This document shows positions 1-6,056 of a stretch of 11,096 nt of DNA, piece after piece. Location: contig VBFZ01000008.1 of the NCBI GenBank assembly GCA_005880805.1, positions 1 through 11,096 on the forward strand, in the 5' to 3' direction. A model generated the notes under the pieces. It was not told the DNA's origin. It did not search any database and saw only the letters and a program-made list of their open reading frames with translations. Both the position numbers and the translations under genes were made by a program. Source of the stretch: Chloroflexota bacterium. GTDB taxonomy: Bacteria; Chloroflexota; Limnocylindria; Limnocylindrales; CSP1-4. Within the stretch, counting starts at the first letter, position 1; the number at the start of each line of letters is the position of its first letter.

Positions 1-216
1 GATGCACTCGATCGGACAGGCCTGAGCGCACTGGAAGCAGGTCTCGCACTTGAGCGTGCCGTACTCGTCGTAGAGCAGCTGCAGCCGGCCCCGGAACTTC
101 GGCGAGCCTTCGGGCTGCTCCTCCGGGTAGCGGATCGTCGCCTTCGGCTCGAAGAACCGGCGCAGCGTCAGGAGCATGCCCCGAGCAATGCCGAGTCCCG
201 GCACCAGGTTGGTCAC
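1..216 (-). CDS. nuoI: NADH-quinone oxidoreductase subunit I, N-terminal part (runs off the window)
   Basis: This is the first 72 codons of NuoI, the peripheral-arm subunit with two 4Fe-4S clusters that passes electrons towards NuoB and quinone. The reading frame is still open at base 1. It reads through a typical early NuoI region (GMLLTLRRFFEPKATIRYPE, residues 13-32) into the first ferredoxin motif, C57-x2-C60-x2-C63-x3-C67-P. The second cysteine motif lies beyond the window. I chose the GTG at 216-214 because a GAGG (225-228) sits 8 nt upstream, overlapping the nuoH stop. An ATG at 177 is possible but would remove the conserved N-terminal segment. The gap to nuoH is 10 nt, so it is cotranscribed with nuoABCDH. 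The family is certain; only the start is open to question. Confidence 0.93.
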   Translation of the reverse strand, partial: MTNLVPGLGIARGMLLTLRRFFEPKATIRYPEEQPEGSPKFRGRLQLLYDEYGTLKCETCFQCAQACPIECI

Positions 217-226
217 GTGTCCCGCC

Positions 227-1567
227 TCACCGGCCCAGAGCCACGATCGCGCCGGCCGTCACGAACAGGTTCAGGAGCGAGGCGGGCAGGAGCCACTTCC
301 AGGCAAAGCCCATCAGCTGGTCGATCCGCACCCTGGGCAGCGTCCCGCGCATCCAGACGAAGGTGAACACGAAGGCGTACGTCTTGCCCAGGAACCAGAA
401 GAGCCCGACGACCCACTCCCAGCCGAGGAACGCCAGCGCGAATACGCCCAGGCCCACCAGGAGGTTGAACAGCACGAAGCCGATGATCAACGCCTGCCAG
501 GTCGGCATGCTGCTGCGGGCGATCCAGAACGGGGCTGCCAGGACGATCGTCCCGACCAGCGGCGCGAGGGCGAGCAGGAACAGCAGCCCAACGCCCAGCG
601 CGCCCGGATTGAGGTCGACATGGACCGGCCACGGCCAATCGAACGGAGCCGTCCAGCCGCCGAAGAACAGGGTCACCAGCAGGGCCGACATGATGAACAC
701 GTTCACGTACTCGGCGAAGAAGAAGAACCCGAAGCGCATGCCCGAGTACTCGGTGGCGAAGCCGGCGACGATCTCGCTGTCCGCTTCCGTCAGGTCGAAG
801 GGCGTGCGGTTCGCCTCGGCCGTGGCCGCGATGAAGAAGATCAGCAGGCCGAGCGGCTGCTTGAAGGCGAACCAGTCCAGGAATGAGCCGGACTGGTGGA
901 GCACGATCTGGTTCAGGCTCATCGTCCCGGCCAGGATCAGGACGCCGACGACCGACAGGGTGAGCTGGATCTCGTAGCTGATGATCTGGGCCGCCGAGCG
1001 GAGGCCGCCGAGCAGCGAGTACTTGTTGAAGCTCGACCAGCCGGCCATCAGCAGGCCCACGACGCTCAGGCCGCCGACCGCGAAGAAGTACAGCAGCCCA
1101 ACGTTGAGGTCCTGGCCGAAGAGGCCCGGAGCGAACGGGATCACGAGCAGCGACATGACGCTTGCCAGGTAGACGACGACCGGCGCGAGGGTGAACACGA
1201 TCCGATCGGCGCCGGTTGGAGTGAAGTCCTCCTTCATCAGGACCTTGAGACCGTGGACCACGGACAGCAGGCTGCCGTAGGGCCCAACCCGGTCCGGCCC
1301 GACGCGGAGATTCATCAGGGCGATGACCTTCATCTCCATGTAGATGATCAGAAACGCGGTCGGCACGCTCATCAGCAACACCGCGGTCGCCGCGACCGCG
1401 AAGCGAACGATCGGCAGGTTCGCGGCCAGGATGTCGAGGACGAGCTGGCCGAATATCACCACGAGCGCGATGACGACGATCGCACCGACCAGCAGGAAGG
1501 GAACGATCGTGAAGACGAGCTTGCCCGGCAGTGTCAGCCGGTTCCACGCTCTCCCGACGACCGTCAC
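227..1567 (-). CDS. nuoH: NADH-quinone oxidoreductase subunit H, long form with extra membrane segments
   Basis: NuoH (ND1 family) is the membrane subunit that forms the quinone tunnel and joins the peripheral arm to the proton pumps. Family blocks are clear: RVGPDRVGPYG (88-98), KEDFTPTGADRIVFTLAP (112-129), PFDLTEADSEIVAGFATEYS (256-275), FFFFAEYVN (281-289), FGGW (302-305) and MRGTLPRVRIDQLM (406-419). It has 446 residues; E. coli NuoH has about 325. The excess is an N-terminal hydrophobic segment (about 16-40) before the usual first helix (57-84), and an insertion of about 60 residues between FGGW and the final conserved block, holding two hydrophobic stretches (about 324-347 and 357-380). 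Translation starts at GTG 1567-1565, which overlaps the nuoD stop (GTGA), so it is probably coupled to nuoD. The reading frame is continuous across all blocks. Confidence 0.96.
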   Translation of the reverse strand: MTVVGRAWNRLTLPGKLVFTIVPFLLVGAIVVIALVVIFGQLVLDILAANLPIVRFAVAATAVLLMSVPTAFLIIYMEMKVIALMNLRVGPDRVGPYGSLLSVVHGLKVLMKEDFTPTGADRIVFTLAPVVVYLASVMSLLVIPFAPGLFGQDLNVGLLYFFAVGGLSVVGLLMAGWSSFNKYSLLGGLRSAAQIISYEIQLTLSVVGVLILAGTMSLNQIVLHQSGSFLDWFAFKQPLGLLIFFIAATAEANRTPFDLTEADSEIVAGFATEYSGMRFGFFFFAEYVNVFIMSALLVTLFFGGWTAPFDWPWPVHVDLNPGALGVGLLFLLALAPLVGTIVLAAPFWIARSSMPTWQALIIGFVLFNLLVGLGVFALAFLGWEWVVGLFWFLGKTYAFVFTFVWMRGTLPRVRIDQLMGFAWKWLLPASLLNLFVTAGAIVALGR

Positions 1568-2793
1568 TTATCCACGCCCCCCATGATGGGATCCAACGAT
1601 GCCATCACGGCCATCGTGTCCGCGATCAGGTGGCCCGGCATGAGCAGCCCGACCGACTGCAGGTGGACGAAGCTCGGGTCGTGGATGCGCATCCGGAAGG
1701 GCTGGTCGGTCCCGTCGCTGATGCCGTAGATCGCGTACTGGCCGCGCGGCGATTCCACCGCTGCATAGGCACGGCCCGGCCGGGGGCGAAGGAGGCGTGG
1801 CAGCTTGGCGATGACGGGCCCGTCCGGCATCTGGTGCAGGCACTGGTCGATGATCCGCAGGCTCTGCTTGACCTCGTCGAGCCGCAGCAGGTAGCGCGCC
1901 AGGCAGTCGCCTTCGTCGCGGGTCGGGATGTCGAAGTCGAGCTCGGGGTAGACGCTGTACGGGTGTGACCGCCGGACGTCGAACGGCACGCCGGCGGCCC
2001 GCAGGTTCGGGCCGGTCATGCACATCCGCAGCGCCGTCTCGCGGTCGACCTGTCCCAGCCCCCGCATCCGGCGCACGAAGATCTCGTTCTCGTTCAACAG
2101 CCGGACGTTGGCCTCGTGCTGCTCGGTCGCCCGCGTCATCCAGTCGCCGAGGCGGCTCATGAACTCGTGGTTGAGGTCGCCGTTGACGCCGCCGATCCGG
2201 TAGTAGTTGAAGAGCATCCGGGCGCCGGTCAGCGAGCCCAGCATCTCCACGATCTCGTCGCGCTCGATGAAGCTCCACAGAATCGGGGTCAGGCCGCCGA
2301 GATCGAGCGCCATCCAGCCCATGAACAGCGCATGGCTGGCAACCCGAAGGAGCTCCCCTGAGAGCACCCGGATGTACTCGGCGCGCCGGGGCACCTCAAC
2401 GTCCAGAAGCTTCTCGAAGGCCATCACCGCCGGCCACTCGCAGAAGAGCGAGCTGACGTATTCGAGGGGGTCGAGGTAGCAGATCGCCTGGTGGTAGTCG
2501 GCGTTCTCGCACAGCTTCTCGACGCCACGGTGCAGGTAGCCGAGCACGGGATCGAGATCGGTGACGACCTCGCCGTTGATCTTGAGGACGACGCGCAGCA
2601 CGCCGTGCGTGGACGGATGCTGGGGACCCATGTTCAGGAACATCTCGCCGTCCCCGAGGGTGTAGAACTCGGCCTCGCGCTCGGTCCTCGGTGGGAACGG
2701 CGGGACGGGCTCGAAGACCCCGACCTGCTCCTCGAGGATGACGCGCGGGTCGTCCTCGGATGCGTAGCGGCGGCCGGGGATCGTGGCGGTCAT
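1564..2793 (-). CDS. nuoD: NADH-quinone oxidoreductase subunit D (49-kDa homologue)
   Basis: NuoD is the peripheral-arm subunit that, with NuoB, builds the quinone-reduction site near cluster N2. It is related to the large subunit of NiFe hydrogenases. The 409-residue product is full length. It has the N-terminal GPQHPSTHGVLR block (57-68), HRGVEKL (88-94), the RRSHPYSVYPELDFD region in the middle, and the usual ending with GHLIADTMAVMASLDPIMGGVDK split over the last residues. Arg89 in the HRG motif matches Arg118 of the human NDUFS2 precursor (Arg85 of the mature protein), the residue dimethylated by NDUFAF7. nuoC and nuoD are separate genes, not a fused nuoCD. The ATG at 2793 follows the nuoC stop by 3 nt. 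The stop overlaps the nuoH start by 4 nt, and nuoE/F/G do not intervene. Confidence 0.97.
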   Translation of the reverse strand: MTATIPGRRYASEDDPRVILEEQVGVFEPVPPFPPRTEREAEFYTLGDGEMFLNMGPQHPSTHGVLRVVLKINGEVVTDLDPVLGYLHRGVEKLCENADYHQAICYLDPLEYVSSLFCEWPAVMAFEKLLDVEVPRRAEYIRVLSGELLRVASHALFMGWMALDLGGLTPILWSFIERDEIVEMLGSLTGARMLFNYYRIGGVNGDLNHEFMSRLGDWMTRATEQHEANVRLLNENEIFVRRMRGLGQVDRETALRMCMTGPNLRAAGVPFDVRRSHPYSVYPELDFDIPTRDEGDCLARYLLRLDEVKQSLRIIDQCLHQMPDGPVIAKLPRLLRPRPGRAYAAVESPRGQYAIYGISDGTDQPFRMRIHDPSFVHLQSVGLLMPGHLIADTMAVMASLDPIMGGVDK

Positions 2794-2796
2794 CGG

Positions 2797-3348
2797 TCAG
2801 GCGCCCTTCGCGTGGCGGAGCAGGCTCGTCTTCGTCGCATTCCGAGGCGCGTGCGTGCGCTCCATGTGTCGAACGCCCGCGCCCGGCGACCGAGCCGCGT
2901 CGTCGGCGAGGTAGAAGTCCTTGCGCAGCGGGAAGCTCGTGTAGTCGGGCGGCATGTAGATGCGCCGCAGGTCGCGGTTGCCCTCGAACGTGATGCCGAA
3001 CATGTCGTATGCCTCACGTTCCATCCACTCGGCCCCCTTCCACAGGAAAGTCACCGACGGAACGCGCGGATCGTCGCGCGGCAGACCGTCGGCGATGACC
3101 CGCAACCAGTCGGGCGTCGAGTCGCTCCACAGGTGGTACACGACCTGCATCACGAGGCCGGTGTCCACGCCGCACAGGTCGGCCAGGAACCGGAAGCGGA
3201 GATCGGGCTCGTCGTGCAGGGCGCGCATCACGGTCGTCACGTCGCCAGGCGCGAGCCGCAGCTCGGTCTCGTCGTGTCGCTGGCGGACCGGCCCGGTCAG
3301 GACCTCTCCGAAGCGCGCCTCGATGCGGCGGCGCAGCGCTCGATCCAT
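2797..3348 (-). CDS. nuoC: NADH-quinone oxidoreductase subunit C (30-kDa homologue)
   Basis: NuoC is a cofactor-free structural subunit of the complex I peripheral arm that packs against NuoD. The 183-residue product has the family's C-terminal signature: WMEREAYDMFGITFEGNRDL (108-127), RRIYMPPDY (128-136) and PLRKDFYL (140-147). The upstream part shows the expected alpha/beta domain (about 1-100). A tail of about 35 residues after the PLRKD motif, rich in Arg, Ala and Thr, is not part of the family core. The ATG at 3348 lies 6 nt after the nuoB stop; no strong Shine-Dalgarno is visible, so coupling to nuoB is likely. nuoD follows after 3 nt. Confidence 0.95.
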   Translation of the reverse strand: MDRALRRRIEARFGEVLTGPVRQRHDETELRLAPGDVTTVMRALHDEPDLRFRFLADLCGVDTGLVMQVVYHLWSDSTPDWLRVIADGLPRDDPRVPSVTFLWKGAEWMEREAYDMFGITFEGNRDLRRIYMPPDYTSFPLRKDFYLADDAARSPGAGVRHMERTHAPRNATKTSLLRHAKGA

Positions 3349-3354
3349 GGGCCG

Positions 3355-4128
3355 TCAGATCCCGTCTGGAACCGTAGGGCCGACGGCGCGCTCGGGCCAG
3401 TGTCCCCGGCGATCCTTGATGAGCTGCTGCAGCTTCATCATCCCGTAGATGAGCCCCTCGGGCCGGGGCGGGCAGCCCGGGACGTAGACGTCCACGGGCA
3501 TGATCCGGTCGATGCCCTCGATTGTTGAGTAGCTGCGCTTGTAGCGGCCTCCGGAGCAGGTGCAGTCACCCAGCGCGACGCACCACTTCGGCTCCGGCAT
3601 CTGCTCCCAGAGCCGGACCAGGGGACCGGCCATCTTCGTGGTCAGCGTGCCGGCCACGATCAGCACGTCGGCCTGGCGGGGGCTCGCACGGAACGGGAAC
3701 ATGCCCCAGCGGTCCATGTCGTTCTTGGACGTCGCCGCGGACATCATCTCGATCGCGCAGCAGGCGAGGCCGGACAGCAGCGGCCAGAGGCTGTTGGCGC
3801 GGATGAGATCGAGCACGTAGTCGGCTTTCGTCGGGATCACCTCGAGGGTGGCCGCCCAGCGTCCGTTGTCGCGCCGTGCAGCGCCCGATGCCTCGAGCTC
3901 CCGCAGGTGCGTGATCTCGGTCGGCTGACCGCCCCCATAGGCGATGGGGTCGGCGGCCTGCCACAGGCTGTTCGGGACGACGATGGCCTCGGCCAGTTCG
4001 TCCCGTTGCCGCGGCACCAGCGCACTCGGCCGATTTCCCGACTGATCGGAGGGCATCTGGGTCGTGTCGGCAGGGCCAACCCCGAGGTTTCGGGCGGCCC
4101 GCCGGGCGGCCGAACGCTTCAGCGCCAC
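3355..4128 (-). CDS. nuoB: NADH-quinone oxidoreductase subunit B, with long N-terminal extension
   Basis: NuoB carries the terminal 4Fe-4S cluster N2, which hands electrons to quinone. The four cluster ligands are visible: the tandem C123-C124 in GLACCAIEMM, C189 in ALGDCTCSGG and C219 in VPGCPPRPEGL (numbering from the GTG at 4128; 257 residues). The core starts near residue 95. About 90 residues precede it, more than usual: the tandem Cys is at 63/64 in E. coli NuoB. The extension is hydrophilic at first, then contains a SLWQAADPIAYGGG segment. I chose the GTG at 4128 because AAGGGGG lies 7 nt upstream; a GTG at 4149 is in frame but has no good ribosome site. The start overlaps the nuoA end by 10 nt. 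The ending PTVPDGI is 6 nt from nuoC. Confidence 0.94.
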   Translation of the reverse strand: MALKRSAARRAARNLGVGPADTTQMPSDQSGNRPSALVPRQRDELAEAIVVPNSLWQAADPIAYGGGQPTEITHLRELEASGAARRDNGRWAATLEVIPTKADYVLDLIRANSLWPLLSGLACCAIEMMSAATSKNDMDRWGMFPFRASPRQADVLIVAGTLTTKMAGPLVRLWEQMPEPKWCVALGDCTCSGGRYKRSYSTIEGIDRIMPVDVYVPGCPPRPEGLIYGMMKLQQLIKDRRGHWPERAVGPTVPDGI

Positions 4129-4475
4129 GTCAACACCCCCTTGCGCCACGCGTAGGCGAGGCCGAGCAGCAGGATCGCCACGAAGATCAGCATCGAGACG
4201 AAGCCGCCCAGCAGGAGGTCGCGGAAGGCGATCGCCCAGAGGTAGATGAAGACGACCTCGATGTCGAACGCCACGAAGAGCAGGGCGTAGATGTAGAACG
4301 ACAGCCCGAAGCGGGCGTGCGTGTCGCCATAGGTGTCGATCCCGCTTTCGTAGGGCAGGCCCTTGTGGATGTCGCCGCGGTTGCGATGGGAGATGAGCCA
4401 GGCAAAGCCGATCGTCAGGAAGACGAACGAGACCCCCGCGAACGCGAACCCGACGACGTACCAGATGGCGGTCAA
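4119..4475 (-). CDS. nuoA: NADH-quinone oxidoreductase subunit A
   Basis: NuoA (ND3 family) is a small three-helix membrane subunit at the junction of the peripheral and membrane arms. The 118-residue product has hydrophobic spans at about 5-28, 57-83 and 88-109. The conserved loop and second helix read YESGIDTYGD (42-51) followed by ARFGLSFYIYALLFVAFDIE (54-73). The loop cysteine found in mitochondrial ND3 is a serine here, at S44. The start appears to be a TTG at 4475: no in-frame ATG or GTG precedes it within the short upstream open frame, and a GGAG lies 10 nt upstream. It is the first gene of the nuo operon here, with 390 nt of gene-free DNA before it. Confidence 0.94.
   Translation of the reverse strand: MTAIWYVVGFAFAGVSFVFLTIGFAWLISHRNRGDIHKGLPYESGIDTYGDTHARFGLSFYIYALLFVAFDIEVVFIYLWAIAFRDLLLGGFVSMLIFVAILLLGLAYAWRKGVLTWR
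4136..4142 (-). promoter_or_regulatory. Ribosome binding site selecting the nuoB start
   Basis: On the minus strand AAGGGGG lies 7 nt upstream of the GTG at 4128, inside the 3' end of nuoA. It is the best Shine-Dalgarno match near any of the in-frame nuoB starts, and it favours 4128 over the GTG at 4149. Confidence 0.6.
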
Positions 4476-4587
4476 GCGATGCTCACTCCGGGTGCCGCCG
4501 CCGGGCGCGGCAGCTCCCCCTGATCGGTGGCCGAGGCCGTGGAAGAGAAGGCATGAATGTCAGGCGTGGCGTTCGTCACGCACGTTC

Positions 4588-4593
4588 ATTCTA
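4588..4593 (-). promoter_or_regulatory. Possible -10 element of the nuo operon promoter
   Basis: TAGAAT on the minus strand is a 5 of 6 match to the sigma-70 -10 consensus in an otherwise very GC-rich stretch. It would give a leader of about 105 nt before the nuoA TTG. No convincing -35 hexamer is found 16-19 nt upstream, so this rests on base composition and position. Confidence 0.3.
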
Positions 4594-4730
4594 GCTCAGC
4601 GCCGCTTCAGGCTGGCTCGATGGGTGGCCTCGCGGCGCAGGCGCGACCTGCCGCAGGGGGCGCCCGGCCGCCGGTCGTCGGAGCTCCGGGGGGCGGGCGT
4701 GACGGGCGCCATCAACGCCGGGCTGATGGT

Positions 4731-4782
4731 CGAGGAGCGGAGCGCGCCGAGCGCGCGTGCTGGGTTCGCGCCCCGCTCCTCG
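4731..4782 (-). other. Strong GC-rich hairpin between the methyltransferase gene and nuoA
   Basis: Bases 4731-4746 and 4767-4782 are inverted repeats of 16 bp with a 20-nt loop. Read as minus-strand RNA, all 16 positions pair, with one G-U wobble. Read as plus-strand RNA, that position is an A-C mismatch. This favours a role in minus-strand transcripts, either at the 3' end of the methyltransferase message or in the nuo leader. No run of T follows on the minus strand, so it is not a standard intrinsic terminator. Confidence 0.5.
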
Positions 4783-4865
4783 GTCGAGCGACCGGCAGTG
4801 CCCTAGATACCGGCCGCCGCGCAGGGTGCGGGCCGGCTCGGCGGCCGACAAGTAGGCACATCGCC

Positions 4866-6056
4866 TTATCGAGGCGAGGCGCCTCCGGCGAGGCGGAAGG
4901 CGAAGCCCTTTGGGCTGAGCCCATCGGGGACGCCGCGGCCGAACAGCAGCACGCGAAAACCACCCATCGCCCGCGGGTCGAGCATGCGGACGAGGCCCGA
5001 CCGGAGGGCGACATAGTCGGCCGCCGTCGTTCCCGGGTCGGCCTGGATCGAGCGCAGGATGTCTTCCACGCCGAGGCCAACGAGGAACTCGGCCTGGCTT
5101 GTCGCGCCGATCCTGCGCCAGCCGAACGGGCCGAGCGCGCGCTCGACCGCGGTGAAGTCGACGTGCGCGGTCAGGTCCTGGCGACCGATCGCTTCGAAGG
5201 GATCCGCGTGCGCTCGGTGCCCGGTGTAGGCGCGCAGGGTGGAGCCTCGAGCGGCGTCGTACAGGGCCCGCGCCTCGTAGCCGTAGTCGATGAGCAGCGC
5301 GAAGCCGTGCTCCGTCCGGGACGACAGGTCACTGGCCCAGTCATCGAGACCGAGACAGATCTCTGCCCGCTGGCCATTTGCGAGCCGGACCTCCTCGTTG
5401 GTGAGGCGCTCCTCGAGCGCCGGGTTCGTCGGTGAGGCGGCCGCCTCGACGAACCGGCCGTCCTGCCAGTCCACGAGGAGCTCGCTGAGCATTCCGTTGT
5501 TCTGGACGACGCGGTGAACGGGGAGCGCATCGAGGAACTCGTTCGCGAGGACGCAGCCGACTGTCGCGGCGGTTTCGAGAGCCAAGCGGTCGCCGAACCC
5601 CTCATCCTCCAGGCGCTGCCGGACCAGACCCTCACGCTCGGGGGAGATCTCGACCGGGCCGTACATGGCGGCGGACGCGAGCGAGGATCTCTCCGCCGCC
5701 AGGCCGCGAAGCAGGTCGATCGCGAGCCTCCCCGAGCCCGCGCCGTACTCGAAGACGCCGAACTCGCTCGGGGAGCCAACGGCCCGCCATAACTCGTCGA
5801 GCTGCCGGGCGATCGCGCGGCCGAAGATCGGGTGCGTCTCCGGCGCGGTCAGGAAGTCGCCCGAGCGAGTCCCACGATCGGGCCGCGTGGCGTAGTAGCC
5901 GAGCGCGGGGTGGTAGAGGGCGAGCTCCATGAACCGGGCGAACGTGATCGGCCCGGAGCGCTCGATCTCGGTTCGGATCGCCGCAACCAGTGCCGCGTCG
6001 CTGTCAGGCAGGTCGGTAGCGGCGCCCGCCTGCGTTGCCACTCGCGAAAATTCCAT
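4866..6056 (-). CDS. MidA/NDUFAF7-family SAM-dependent methyltransferase
   Basis: This is a 396-residue class I SAM-dependent methyltransferase of the MidA/NDUFAF7 family (COG1565). In mitochondria that family dimethylates an arginine of NDUFS2 and is needed for complex I assembly. Family blocks in order: ITFARFMELALYHPALGYYA (37-56), SGDFLTAPETHPIFGRAIA (65-83), the SAM-binding loop FEYGAGSGRLAIDLL (102-116), LANEFLDALPVHRV (170-183), GFALLIDYGYEA (251-262), a GSTLRAYTGHR segment (271-281) and QDLTAHVDFTAVE (293-305). The ATG at 6056 shares one base with the upstream gene's stop (TGATG), so the two are coupled; an in-frame start at 6179 would lie inside the upstream gene. nuoA begins 390 nt downstream on the same strand, and NuoD keeps the target-equivalent Arg89. 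Bacterial substrate specificity is inferred from the mitochondrial enzyme. I leave the symbol empty because none is standard in bacteria. Confidence 0.88.
   Translation of the reverse strand: MEFSRVATQAGAATDLPDSDAALVAAIRTEIERSGPITFARFMELALYHPALGYYATRPDRGTRSGDFLTAPETHPIFGRAIARQLDELWRAVGSPSEFGVFEYGAGSGRLAIDLLRGLAAERSSLASAAMYGPVEISPEREGLVRQRLEDEGFGDRLALETAATVGCVLANEFLDALPVHRVVQNNGMLSELLVDWQDGRFVEAAASPTNPALEERLTNEEVRLANGQRAEICLGLDDWASDLSSRTEHGFALLIDYGYEARALYDAARGSTLRAYTGHRAHADPFEAIGRQDLTAHVDFTAVERALGPFGWRRIGATSQAEFLVGLGVEDILRSIQADPGTTAADYVALRSGLVRMLDPRAMGGFRVLLFGRGVPDGLSPKGFAFRLAGGASPR

Larger units (their letters stand above)
4476..4865. other. Gene-free stretch upstream of nuoA
   Basis: This 390-nt region separates the methyltransferase stop from the nuoA start, both on the minus strand. 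It probably holds the nuo operon promoter and leader. I see one possible -10 box (4588-4593), a strong hairpin (4731-4782), and a short Arg/Pro-rich open frame of 23 codons (4554 down to 4483, minus) that ends 7 nt before nuoA. Overlapping open frames on both strands are low-complexity Arg/Pro/Ala translations with no family resemblance. I found no tRNA or recognised riboswitch. Confidence 0.6.

Noticed and set aside
2491..3528. 345-codon plus-strand open frame
   Set aside because: It is antisense to nuoB, nuoC and nuoD, which are certain by their motifs; its translation has no recognisable domain.
4591..4851. 86-codon minus-strand open frame between the methyltransferase gene and nuoA
   Set aside because: It has a TTG start without a ribosome site, an Arg/Pro/Ala-rich translation, and it spans the strong hairpin; it is more likely non-coding.
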